Source: Syngnathus acus
Taxonomy: Eukaryota > Chordata > Actinopteri > Syngnathiformes > Syngnathidae
Direction of reading: 5' to 3'
Assembly: GCF_901709675.1 (NCBI RefSeq)
Contig: NC_051087.1
Coordinates: 10,927,884-10,991,883 of the forward strand
DNA: 64,000 nucleotides
The position numbers were made by a program, and so were the translations under genes. The notes below the pieces were generated by a model. It saw only the letters and a list, made by a program, of their open reading frames with translations. It made no database searches and was not told where the DNA came from. Shown here one piece after another: positions 24,601-36,866 of this stretch. Every line of letters begins with the position of its first letter. The stretch's first letter is position 1.

Positions 24601-26105
24601 GCCAAGAATGTCCTTGACCTCATCTATGGGCAAACGCTAGCCTGGTACAGTATGAGCTTTCCTTCTAATGTCAACAGTATAAACCTCACTGTTAACTTAC
24701 TGATTGATCACTACATGGGACATTGTGTTGTTCAGGCTGGGCGTTCTCTTCACGCCTCTGCTGCCTGCGGTGCAGATATTGAAACTCCTGCTGCTTTTTT
24801 ACATTAAAAAGGTACATTGTCATTTCTAAAAACTGTGCAAATAGATGTGTATTCTTCAATTACACAATTTGAGGATAGTATGGATGTGTGTATATGTACG
24901 TAAATATACATATTGAGCAATTTTGTTGTCCTTATATTTGTCCAAACAACTGTACTTTTAGTTGTCGCAGGAATAGAATATGAACAATGTGAAGGCGGTT
25001 TGATCATTTCTGTTGTCTTACATGTAATATTTAGATAGAAACTAAATCTTTATACTGTACGCAACAACCTCCTTCACCCTCTAGGGCAGTGTAATGATGA
25101 ACTGCCAGGCCCCTAGTAGACCATATAGAGTCAGCCAGATGACCACCATCTTCATCACTCTCCTCTGCTTCCCCTCCTTCCTCGGAGCCTCTGTGTGCGT
25201 CACCTACACCATGTGGAGGTAAATTCACATTGTAAATAACTTACATAAGGTCTTTGTTTCTTACTGTGTCCAAACAGAGATCACCTCTCGTACTTGTGTC
25301 ATTCACATCATATGCATTGTCTGTCCCTGCAGTATCACGCCCTCCTCGTCATGTGGGCCCTTTCGTGAACTCAAAACAATGTTTCAGGCTGGAAAGCGTT
25401 GGGTGGAGGACCTCGAAAAAGAAAATCCCAATTTATCCATGTTGGCCAGGGCTCACTCATTTCTGGTGGAGAACCCACTCTTCCTGTTTGTGGGAGCAGG
25501 CATCTTCCTGTTAGTACTCAACAGTGATATAAATGGATACAAATGCTTGTGTGACAGTTCAAACACAACATGCCTGTTGGTTGGTTCTGTTTTTTTTCCT
25601 CATTGGACAATGACAATTTCTGTTATTCCCGTCAGGATCGTCATCTATTTCCACAGCCAAGTGGTTGATGGTCAAAGGAAGATTATCGGCTTACTCCAAG
25701 AGCAGATCGAGAATGTATGCAAAGTTGCATATAATACCCACCTAAATGTTCTTTGACTATTTTTCTTAACATCCCACTGTGTATTGCTCTCCCTGCTCAG
25801 GAAGGGGAAGACAAGAAGTTTCTCATCACTCGCCTGCAGTCCATCCATGAGCAGAGACGAACCTCCGCCCGGAGACTCACAAGTCAGGTGAGTAAGTCTG
25901 GGTTCGCGCTGTGGGTTTAAGTGCGTGGTTCCAATTTAGTATCTCAGTTTTCTTTTTAAAAATCCATCAAACTATCTAATTTGTATCAATAGACCAATGC
26001 AGTGTAAACTCCATCCCAACATACGTTACGTTACATCTATGTCGTAAAAGAATTTAACCCCTGTCAACTCCTTTTTTTTTTTTCCTCCAGGATTCCAACT
26101 GTTGA
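18625..26105 (+). CDS. tmc6: Transmembrane channel-like protein 6 (EVER1)
   Basis: TMC6 is a multi-pass ER-membrane TMC protein, partner of TMC8. Twenty exons join in frame to 835 residues: 18625-18680, 19552-19682, 20030-20194, 21030-21185, 21515-21623, 21711-21795, 22157-22414, 22686-22900, 22981-23125, 23449-23604, 23710-23888, 23976-24066, 24155-24252, 24549-24644, 24736-24811, 25085-25218, 25333-25509, 25636-25714, 25801-25887, 26091-26105. The N-terminal 230 or so residues are charged and cytosolic. The TMC core starts at [19 protein letters not shown] (residue about 263). The signature [13 protein letters not shown] is at residue 583, CGPF at 724, and the end carries [19 protein letters not shown]. 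Length is close to human TMC6 (about 805). The ATG at 18625 opens the first exon that stays in frame. tmc6 fits better than other TMCs by the [10 protein letters not shown] block and by pairing with tmc8. Confidence 0.94.
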
Positions 26106-27407
26106 GACACCAACGACTGCACTCCAGCTGTCAAGCTTCCTTCAAACCTGAAGGCCTTTTAACTGGAAAAATCACTGACAAAGGGTAGTGCCATATGACC
26201 AAAATTCAAATGTCTAAAGCATTTGTTGAACTGAACATAGGTGTATTTGATCAGGAAAAATTCTCTGACAATACGAAAGATGAAACAAAAGTTTCAGCTT
26301 TGAGAAAATAACAGAACTCAGATGTTAGGGAGTCAAAATAATAGACTGCATAAGTGATAAACTGATTCATTCTATTTTGAAAAGTTGTAGATGCACTTTC
26401 ATATGAACTGTGAACTGTTTTTATTTTATTTTATTTCAGATCTTGTGTGAAAAGTATGCAATAGTCTTTTTTTTTTTACATTGTGGTATAAAGTGTGTGC
26501 CGCAGGCAACTGGATGCTGGAAATTGTCTTACATTTGTGTATTGTTAGGTGTAACACCGTAATTGTACTTATTAAAACTAAGTTATATTTTATACATGTT
26601 GTCATGGACTTGGACTTCTAATCAATCGCATGGCACAAACAAGATAAACATTCACACTTGTGGACATTTTAAGTCTATTACACATAAATGTTTTTGACTT
26701 GTAGTGGATATAAAACAAATCCACTTTGTACACATCTCTGTTCAAATGTCTTTTTTTTCTTCTTCTTATAAAAAACACAAGACCTTGATTTCAATCAGTC
26801 AGTGCAGTCTCAGACCTGCAACGCAGTACAGTACAGCCTTTGGACTCCAGCAGCTCGGCCAGACTGGATGCCGGATTTTGCCTGCACTGGTGAGCAAAGG
26901 AAGCAGTCATTAATCTTCTCTGGTGAAGGTGCACAGTTACAGTGTAATAAAGTGAAGCCTGCAACTTTTTCATCAGGTCAACCTGCAATGAGTGAAAATG
27001 CACATTTGACACCCATTATAAATTCATTGATGATAAATGCATGTTAAAACGGATGAAAGTAATACTTTCTATGGAAAATATTCTCACATTTTGATTTTGA
27101 TGCCCGTACAAATGAAGCAAAGTAAGTTAACAGTGCATGCTGTATATAAAGGCAGGTATAGACAGAATAAAACACTGGCAGGGGAACTCAACCACATAAG
27201 TGATTGAATATGAAAGCACAACAAAAATGGCTAAAAAGTGTCATGATATAGAATCCAATGTGACGCAGCATGATTTAATGTTGTTTTTAATCACCATCTC
27301 AAACCACACCAATAATTTATTTTTGAGACAGAGTACCGTACTGCGTGTGTGTGTTTTGCTTATCAATAAAGCTTGTTCAAAATAATCATGTGACGTCACA
27401 AAACGCA
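26106..27407. other. tmc6 3' UTR and aspscr1 upstream region
   Basis: An ATTAAA at 26571-26576 is a plausible tmc6 poly(A) signal, giving a 3' UTR near 480 bases. The rest leads to the aspscr1 start. No further gene is seen; short open frames on both strands show no recognisable domain. Confidence 0.5.
27391..27398 (+). promoter_or_regulatory. Perfect CRE palindrome at aspscr1 5' end
   Basis: TGACGTCA, the full cAMP-response element consensus, lies nine bases before the aspscr1 start codon at 27408. A CRE at a transcription start is usual for CREB/ATF-family housekeeping promoters. Function here is inferred. Confidence 0.6.
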
Positions 27408-29780
27408 ATGGCAGCGAGTGGTCTATCCGTGACGGTCCTAGCTCCAAATGGAAGAAGACAGACAGTTAAAGTGTCTCCAAATACACCGTTATTACAGGTA
27501 ATGCTCATTTAAACACGTTTTCACCTTTACTGTTTGTGGCGGTTTGTTTCAGTATTGGTATAAACAATTTTGTTTCGGTTAGCTTGTTTGGCTAACTGTA
27601 GCCGCCGCTGCAGTGACAGATCATATTTGTGTTTCTGGATTTTGTTTTGCTGTCGCATCACGTAAGGTTGAGTGTCTTAAGTTTCAGTTGTCTCTCTTGT
27701 AGGTGCTGGAGGAGGTCTGCAAGAAGCATGGATTCGAGCCTGACAATCACGCCTTGAAGTAAGTAGTAGTGTGAGTTACTTATTGAGATTTAGAATGCAA
27801 CAGCAAATGGATGGATACTAGTTATCATGGTTTCCTTCATGTAGTTGTCACTCGGGATATTTTCAGTAGATGGTCTTTCGCGTTGATGCCAACAAATCAA
27901 ATGTTAATATTTACAGTTAGGTCACATCATAAGGGAAAATTTTATTTGCCCATGAATTGTATTTAAGACAATTGGTGGATATGCTTTTAAAATACAATTC
28001 TATGAACACCACTGGGCTCTTTCTTTGGCAGGTTCCAAAGGACTGTTCTTGACCTGACACTGCAGTGGAGATTTGCCAACCTGCCCAACAATGCCAAGCT
28101 AGAAGTGGTGCCAAGTACAAGGAAACAAATCGTAGCTGATAGTCAGGTAAGTTACAAAATTGTGCGGGCACGAGTCGGCTTATTTCTCTTCGGTGAGCCC
28201 ATCCATCTTTAGAAAAAAAAAAACTTTTTGAATGGGTTGTCTTTTAATGGAACTTGTATCAAGTGGAAGCCCTCTTTATAGTTCTAGGTGAAAAACATCC
28301 ACTAATGCAGATATTATCTGGAAATAGGTATACACATTTGGCGAGTCTCAGTTGCTCTACTGTAAATATCTGATCTGAGTGTATTGTTGAATTAATCTTT
28401 GCTTTTTTAATTGAATATTAGGTGTTGATTTTTGTAACCCTTTGGCACAGCTAGCTTGTTGAACTAACATTCTCACTTTTTCCATCCAACCCCATTAATA
28501 ACGTGCTATTTCATAAGAAAACTGGGTCAATATGTGTACTTATTCTTACCTTCTATATCTTCCAGGTGCGGATTGCGCTGCAGATGGAGGATGGCTCTCG
28601 TCTCCAGGGTGCCTTTTCTTGTGACAAGACTCTTTGGGAACTCCTGACACATTTTCCTCAGATCAGGTGGGTACTTAATAGTGCTCTCTGGTTTTTGAAA
28701 TATCAAATGTGTTTTTTTTGTTTTTGTTTTTTTGCTGCTGGTCCTCAACTCTACTTAAAACAGTTTGACCTAAGTGTCTTTAGTTGTACATTGAGGTCAC
28801 ACAAAACAAGCCCCCTCTCCCTCACATAGCTTTTGTCCAACAGTTCCAGCATCCATCTAACACTCATCTCTAGTAAATTACATCATTCCACATTCTCATT
28901 CTTTTTCAAGAAAATTTGCCTCTTTGAAAATGTCCTTCTTAACTGGCAGTTTTGGTTTGATTTGGTTTGATTTATTATGAACTTGCAAATTATACATAAG
29001 TAAAACAGGAAAAAAAGAAAAACTGCCAGCACAAAATGTATAGTCAAAACAATGAGAGAAAAAAATAATAAATACAATAATTATAATAATAAACAGAACA
29101 TCAATTCACCTGCTTGTCTGAAAACAGACAAAATGTAAAATTTTCAGAATTTAGCCAAACACTGATAAAACATTTATGGTTCCATTATTTTTAACACGTG
29201 ACAAAGAACACACTTTACTTCACGGATGCAGTGTGCTATTTAACAAAAGAGTTTTTCTCGCTGTTTTCTCAATTATTCATACTCCCATACATTATGTACT
29301 GTGTGGAGGTGTGGGGCAATACGTACAAAACAAACACAGATCCAATCTTCATTCTTCAAAAGAAAGCAATACGACTTGTAAATAATGCTGATTATAGAGA
29401 ACCATCTAACCCTCTCTTTATTAAATTGAACTCACTGAAATACGACGACCTAGTCGACTTTAAAACCATCCAACTCATGTACAAAATAAAAAATAATCAA
29501 TTACCAAACAGTATCCAGAGGTTGTTTGAGTGGAGGGAAAGTACCCATTATTTAAGAGGAACACGTATGTTTAAAAGAGATTTGGTGAGAACAAACTTAA
29601 AGTTACATTGTATAACAGTTAGAGGTGTGGAACTATGGAACACCAGCAGTGACGAATTAAAGAACTGTAGTACCTTACCTAAGTTTAAAAAAATGTATAA
29701 GGACAAAATATTGACGGGATACCGTAACATGCTGTGAAGTTGTTTAAGTTGCTTTTGTATTTTAATGAGAAAATATATAG

Positions 29781-29818
<38 letters not shown>

Positions 29819-32800
29819 AATATATATATGTATAAAATGTATATATGGTTTTTTTTCTTTAATATATTGACTATGGACAATTTCTTGACAGAATTAAATA
29901 GAAACATGTAGTTACATGGGGTAGAGTCAGATAAGCTTAGGCTTCCTTCTACTCCCTTTTTGAACAAATATGATTTTACGATAAAGGAAAATTATAATGC
30001 AATATCTTTTTTCTTTTATATTCTATTGTACTATGGAGTTATCATTTTTCTGTATTTTTATTTTTTTCTTGTATTTCTTTAATGTTCGAAATAAACGTTT
30101 AAAAAAAAAAAAAAAAAAATTACAATGTGGATAATCACCGCAATGAACCCTGCCTCAAATATTACTTTCTTTCCGCAGTGTGTCAGAGCTGACCGAGTCT
30201 GGGTCCACTCCTGTGTGTGTTTACATGAGAGATGAGGTATGAAATGTATCTGGGAAGACAGCAAAATTCTGTCTGTAGGTTTGACACCCAGCGTGTGTGT
30301 GTAGGTGTGTGGTGAAGAGGCCCTCAAGAATGCTACTCTGAAGTCTTTAGGCCTTACTGGAGGAAGTGCCATTGTCAGGTAAACTTCCCTGTTAGGTTTA
30401 CCTGTGATTTCAGATTCATAACCATCAAATCCCAGTCGTTTAATCGTGTTGTGTTTATAATTTGCTCTTGACAGGTTTTTACAGAAAAAGGACAAAGCAC
30501 CAGAAGCTTGCATGGAGACAACTGAAGTCACTGTTGTGCCAGTGCCCCCTGCTGTCAAAAAATGCCCCCAAAGCTCAACGTCTCAGTTTGACTCCATTCC
30601 TTCTCATTCTCAAAACTCAGTATCAGAAGAGACTATAAAGCCTAAACCTGCTCAGTCACTCAAAACCACCCCGGTGCTCACTCCTGTTTCTTCCACTAGT
30701 ACACCTCCTGTTCAACAGCAAACATTGGAGGCTACAAATCAACCAAAGGTTCCTCCTGTAGTCAGAGGAATGTCAGAGACGGATAGTGAGGAGGCAGGGC
30801 CATCAGGGCTGAACTCTCAGTCATCATCATCATCTTCTGATCCCATGGTGCCATTCATTCCTTTTTCTGGAGGGGGTCAGCGCCTCGGTGGTCCAGGAGG
30901 AAGTGCAGTTGGCCGCATGCTCTCCTCATCGCTATCATCTTCAGCACTGTCAGCGTCTGCTGTAGAATCGCCTAAAGCCAAGAAAGCAAAGCCTTCTCAT
31001 CATTCTGCCGCCAAGGTATGTGATGCGTGAAAATGAATACGCTATTAATTATTATTTTCTTGCATATACAGTAGTGCCTTGAGTTGTGTGTGTGCTTTTT
31101 CTAGAGATGCAAGTTGTCGCTTTATCTTTTTTTCTGTAAATTTTGTGGGTACACCTTCAGCTATTTATAATATGGGGCAAACAGATATAAAATGAAAGCA
31201 CTTGCAACTAGCATGGAGGAGATGGTAAAGGCCTGTTCACTTTCCGTGCAGCGCCATCAAAATGTCATGTCGAGGCGCTGTCAAGAGGGCATTTGCTAAA
31301 ATAGCGAGACACCTCGAATTAAACAATGTAACTCGAGAGCGGCATACCTGTGATGTCATAAATCACCTCCAATAGTCTAGGGAGGGGGCTGCAGAGTGAT
31401 TTCTGATGAGTAGCGCACTTTACTGTCAACGACTGCATGAGGAAAATGGTAGCGGTGCGAATAAATGTGAGGCTTTCAAACTGCTCCCTGCTCAGCTTCC
31501 AAATGGGAAATTATTCCCTGTTTACTTTCTTGGTTGGCTGCTGTGTCAGCACTTCTAGATAAGGCAAGGTTGCACCCGGGGAACCATCGTCTTTCTTTTC
31601 ACGCTTCCCCACGAACGTTTCACGCTGAGCAATCGATTTTGCCTCAAGTTAACATTTTCTAATGAGAAATTCTTCTTCTGCAGCCTCAAGCCACTGCCGA
31701 AAAGTCAGATGAGATTATGGATGGAGCAGGAAAGTTCTTGGCGGTAAATACTTGCAGTCTTTCAATGCTACTTATTGGGAATTTCTCATGTCTTCATCTC
31801 GGTTTTTTACTCTCTTTTATGGCAGCCAGTGGAGAGAGAGCCTCTCATCTACCACCTGGAGCGCGTGTCCCATCGCTCTGAAGAGGATGCGGAGCTGCCA
31901 GATGAGTTCTTTGAAGTGACTGTGGATGATGTACGCAAGCGTTTTGCCCAGCTAAAGAGTGAGAGGTTAGTCGCTCAAAGTGATGGTGAGACAGAATATC
32001 AATCATACAATGTTATTTTTATCTTTTTTATCTCACGGTACATTATTGATGAACTGACAGCAAGTGTCGACTTTTGAACTAGTCTCGCACCTCTTTGACA
32101 CATTACACTAAGCAAAGTTAGAATCAACCTTTGTATTTATTCTACTCATCAAATTATAACTCGTTGTTCTTTATCCCTTTTCTCTACAGGAAATTGTTGG
32201 AGGAGGCACCGCTAATGACTCAAGCGCTTCGAGAAACACAGATGAAGGAGAAGTTGGACAGATACCCCAAAGTGTGTACACCTGATACATGCTGATTCCC
32301 GCTGTGAGGCACATGCCAACATATATGACCACTCGTACTGTTTCTCCAGGTTGTGCTGAGGATCCAGTTTCCAGATCGACATGTTTTACAGGGCTTCTTC
32401 AGGCCCCTCGAAACAGGTTTGCGTGTGTCCCAAGTTTTTCATGTCAGCCGGTAATATTAAAGCTATTTGTGTAGCTGAACAATTCATCAAAATCAAACTA
32501 ACATAGAAATGTAGTAGAATGCAATTTTCAAATCGCAAAGGCTGCATTTTGCGCATGGAACACTTTGATGAATTTCCCAAATAATTCAGCGCCTTTGCAA
32601 AACATAAACACAAAACAAAAGCATGCTCTCATTTTTTTTTCCTAGTTGGGGCTTTAACGGATTTTGTAAGGAGCCACTTGGCGGATCCGCTGCTCAGTTT
32701 CTACCTCTGTAAGTGACGTGCAGTCAGATGCTTCCTTCACACCCACCATTTCCTGTTGGCATTTGTTTTGAAAACGTTCATAATCAAGAGTGTTTGCTTA

Positions 32801-34713
32801 ATCCAGTCAATCCAATAGTATCTTACCTTTTCCACATTTGGTTTACAAATATTGGGCCTTCAAATCAGGAAAACGATAGCGTTTCTTTTTTTCCATTGTC
32901 ATCCATACACTGCAAAGTCCTGCTCAGCAAATAATCATAGGAATAAATATAAATTAGAATACGTTTAAACAGGTAAAGAGTAGACCAGTGTACATTTTGG
33001 CAACTTCGAATAGCTCAAGTTGATTTCATTTCTTTTCCAGTTATCACTCCCCCCAAAAAAATTCTGGATGATCCTGCTGTCACACTTTTCCAGGTAAGCC
33101 GCATCACACTGTTGATAGTTTAGGGAGCACAACCGTTTCTTTGAAGGACTGGATTCAATCAGTTACATTGTCAGAATCATTCTAATACTCATGCAGGAAA
33201 GTACTGGATCAAATTTATAAAATGTGATTAAGGTAAAACAACAATCACTTTTGACTCATTTATAGCAACAAAGAATGATGCCTGAAATATGTGATGCATA
33301 GAGCCATTATTTTTTAGGCTGTCTGAAGTACAACTGAACTGAATTGAGTGTGGATCCTTAAAAGGAATACATAAAATTGTCCATTTATGTGAATACGAGT
33401 GTGAACAGCCATCCGGGGTGGGAGCCACCTCTTGCTCAAAGTGCTATAGAAAATGCATACATATAGCAATACAGTATAGTCAGCAGAAATTTAGCCCTAA
33501 GGTACTAGTAGTTGTTTGATTTGTTGTGATAGTCAAATGTGTTGTGTACTTGGTGGATACCTGAGTGCCAACCATCATGTAGATTGATGTCTTGTATCCT
33601 AATGTGTTCTCCCTAGGCTGACCTGTTTCCCGGTGCCCTGGTTTACCTTGGCTCTGACGTGAAGACAGGTTTCTGATGTTTTATTTCCTTTTTAAGCTTC
33701 ATTTGAAGTAGATCCCATTGTGCCATTGTTCTTTATCACTTGTCTGTATGTGTCAACAGAATTCTATTTAAAGAGGGAACTCCTCGAATCCTCGGTCTCG
33801 GCTTTGCAAGCAAATGAATCGATTGCCAGGTGCGTTGATCGATAGATGTGTGGAGTTTATTTAGCGAAACTACTATCTTGTAAGTGGGTGTCTGAAGTTC
33901 CAAACATAGTTTATCCACCATACATGACTTCTTGCAAGATCTTAATTCAGCATAGTCCCAGGGCCAATGAGTAGGTAAAGGCGGCCCTGGGTGTTGATAT
34001 TAATGACAGTGGAACACTAATTTTACACTGTTAAATAAGACTTACATTGTTTATAACTTATCATTGTGGTCTCGCTCTATAGATTTTTTCTTTAGAAAAC
34101 AAAAGTACAACATTCTAAAGACTTTTCTTTTTCCTACTTGTCCCTCATCTCTAACCGACCTCCGACATCCCAGCTGTATGCTCCAGTCGACAAAACATTC
34201 CCCCAAGCCTTCGCCCGATAAAGAACCGCTGCCTCCTGCAGAGCCAACTGCTGACACTAAAGCGTCCACGCAGAACGATGAAAATCAACCGTCAACTCAC
34301 ACAAAGGCTGCTAAGCCTGGCAGATCCAACCTGGGCAATGTGCCCAAGTGGCTCAAGCTTCCAGGTGAGGATGGGACCCAACAGAGAACACACGCACACA
34401 TTATTCCCCCCTGCTTTGAATTTTGGCGTTTGATCCCAGACATGCTGACTAGATAACTTGGACAAGCAGCTGCTCACATTTTAGGCAATTGACAGAAGTT
34501 TCCAGGTCATTTTTGTTTGTCTATTGAATGTTTATTTGAATAACAGAACGCTAAGTTATACACACACATACATACATATATGAATGAATTAATATCACAT
34601 TTCCAACTGTTGTGATTCACATTAATTGTGAAAGTTTTGTGCTTATTTTTTTATCTTAAAAAACTGCTATGTTTTAATTTTGATTGTCTGTTTTCCTTAC
34701 AGGTAAGAAATGA
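27408..34713 (+). CDS. aspscr1: ASPSCR1 (TUG/ASPL), UBX-domain tether
   Basis: TUG retains GLUT4 vesicles inside the cell and disassembles p97/VCP hexamers. Seventeen exons join in frame to 607 residues: 27408-27497, 27703-27758, 28032-28146, 28566-28666, 30179-30236, 30305-30378, 30475-31015, 31684-31743, 31826-31965, 32190-32271, 32350-32416, 32646-32708, 33041-33093, 33617-33668, 33760-33829, 34174-34364, 34703-34713. The N-terminal ubiquitin-like domain (about 5-85, SVTVLAPNGRRQTVKV) is followed by a second ubiquitin-like region (about 88-168), a Ser/Thr/Pro-rich linker in the long exon 7, and the UBX domain from VVLRIQFPDRHVLQGFF (residue 440) to about 520. The protein ends VPKWLKLPGKK. 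Human ASPSCR1 is 553 residues; the longer linker accounts for the difference. An ATTAAA at 34965 is a likely poly(A) signal. Intron 4 holds a LINE fragment. Confidence 0.94.
28950..30119 (+). mobile_element. 3' end of a non-LTR retrotransposon (LINE) in aspscr1 intron 4
   Basis: A 179-codon open frame (29198-29737) contains YCVEVWGNTYK, LQKKAIRLVNNADY and GVELWNTSSDELK. These are typical of the region just C-terminal to the reverse transcriptase palm in L2/CR1/Jockey-type LINEs. Upstream palm and endonuclease are missing, so the copy is 5' truncated and dead. A TA microsatellite (about 29776-29835) follows in the 3' UTR. The element ends with AATAAACG and a poly(A) run at 30102-30119. Orientation is the same as aspscr1. 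The left edge is approximate. Confidence 0.8.
31016..31683. other. aspscr1 intron 7, no recognised feature
   Basis: No coding exon is seen. Short inverted CAGCGCC/GGCGCTG words near 31238-31281 could belong to an old small element but do not define one. Confidence 0.4.
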
Positions 34714-36866
34714 GACTGTGAGTGCAACCAAGCCAGATGTGACACACACACTGCCTCGCATAGCCAATATATGCACTTGGACCTCAGCTTTGTGACTGCT
34801 GTGCACTTAAATTCAACTTGGAAGAGGCCCGTCACTTTGAACTGTGTGAGGTACTGACTGGTGGAGTGAAGAGTTCATATTTGTTAAGAAGACTGATGTG
34901 ATTTCATTCTGGTTGATGTGTGAAGAAAGACTGCTGGATGTGTTTTATTCCACACAGTTTAAGAATTAAATATGCTGTTTGAACAGTGCAATATGTGTTA
35001 ATTTTTTTAAACTACTACATTTTATTGACTTTGCTTTGCATGCTCATCATTGTTGTGTTCTATCACAAATTGTTAATCAGTATAGGCATACATTTTTAAT
35101 TTACTGACAAGACAATTGTTTCTGTTGGGATGTAAGGCCATGTCTTCGTTATAGAACCCGCATAAGTGGATAATCTTTAGCTTGAATGACTAACAAGAAA
35201 CATCTTAAAGTTCTTTTTTTATGGAAGTGCAACATCAATCTTCCTGAGGAAATGAAGAATGCAGACAACTGCAGCACGACACTGCAAACTTTGTTACCCC
35301 TGGTGATCAGAAGGCTTTCTAGGGAGGCAGTTGAATTTGCACAAATAACTTATGGTGTTACCATTGCCTTTTACATATTTCTTGCTTTTAAAATTATGCA
35401 GTGATTACTGGACGTTGAGCTTCACAAATCTGTAAAACACCTCCAGGTGGAGACAGAGAGCTGAGAACAATCAGACCAGAGTCCTCTTTGATCGCTTGAG
35501 GAGACAACACTCCTTCAGAAACTTTCCATCTTCTGACAAAATGACATTTGTTTTGAGTTCTGATTGTGCACATGATATGAGTGTACCAATTTAGCCTGGT
35601 TTACCACCACATAACATGATTATGTCCAAAACAAATTCAGTTTACTTGCTTGAGATTATTTGACAGCAGTAAAAGCAAAAACTTGTTCTTTATATGATGT
35701 ATGTATGTAAGGGAAAAGAAAACTAATGACTTCAGAGTCCTAGCTTTTGAATTTCCATGCCAGAAAGACCTGAATTGTGCAGAAATTCTTGAAGAATTAA
35801 TGAGGTCTGTACTTCTTAGTGCAGGGATGTCAAACTCATTTTCATCACGGATCGCATTGTTATGCTTTCTCCCAGATGGCCATTGGACTGTGAAATGACA
35901 TTATGATGACATATTCACAATTGCCCTACATATTTGAGTGTAAATTGCATTTCAAGTCAGAAGTCACTGAAAATGCAGGCAAGGAAATATTTAAGTATGA
36001 AACTATTCTCGGGGCATTGAATCAATTGCAACTGTACTTCTGGTTGTCTTAGTTGAGATGTTTTGCTTCTCATCTGAGCAAGCTTCATCAACAAGGCTTG
36101 GTTAGGACTGCACCAAACTCACTTGCAATGGGAGTGAATTGACCTGGATGAACGACAATGTTCACAGGTATGCCACTTCAGTTAGTTTGAATTTTTTTCT
36201 AAAAACGTGCAAAACAAAAATTAATGTTCAGAATCAAACTTATCCAATTTGCTCAATTCTATCAGTGATTTATTATGAAATGATGGTTTAATTAGCGATA
36301 TTCTTTCAGGGTTCAGTCATGTAACATTTACAGTATTAGGCTCTCACATGGCTGGCAATCCCCATGAACACACCCCTCACATTCATTAGGTTGAGACCCT
36401 TCCCAACTCTAAATAACTTCCATTCCGGTGCCACTGAGCCCCAGCATACCATCCACACGGCACACACTGTTGGTGCGTGAGGACGACGAAAAAGAGTGTT
36501 AAAATTTGAGCGCAATACAATGTACGATCACATTTTGTTCTTGACTATTTTTTTTTTATTATTGAAACGAATGACAAGCTGTTATTACTCAGAACTTTTT
36601 CCTACACCAGACAAAGGGCCTAACAACTGAGAGGATTGTGGACATTTTTTACTCTCCATGCGCTGATCAGAAGAAGTTTGGAATAGTCAGCAGAGACAAC
36701 AGGGCACGACACTTCACCACGATAATGACTCCTGGGAGATTTACCTTCATAAAGAGCCCGACGGAAACATTAAATTCAGAGTGAAGGTTTCAAGGCAGAC
36801 GGGATTCTAACGAACAGCGTGGCCTTCAGATCCACTTTGTAGGCCATTAAGTTCAACCACCTAGTG
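34714..36866. other. aspscr1 to myadml2 intergenic region
   Basis: About 2.1 kb including the aspscr1 3' UTR. A degraded piece of the hAT-type repeat starts at 35822. No notum-like coding sequence, or any other gene, was recognised. Confidence 0.55.
35822..35960. mobile_element. Decayed fragment of the hAT-type repeat
   Basis: CAGGGATGTCAAACTCATTT at 35822 matches the left end of the element at 39089. The following bases resemble that element's sub-terminal region, including a GGCCATT word. No right terminus or target duplication was found, so only the left part is called and the right edge is a guess. Confidence 0.6.

Noticed and set aside
36864-36866. GTG just before the myadml2 ATG as a start codon
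   Set aside because: The ATG at 36867 follows at once, and nuclear vertebrate genes rarely use GTG.
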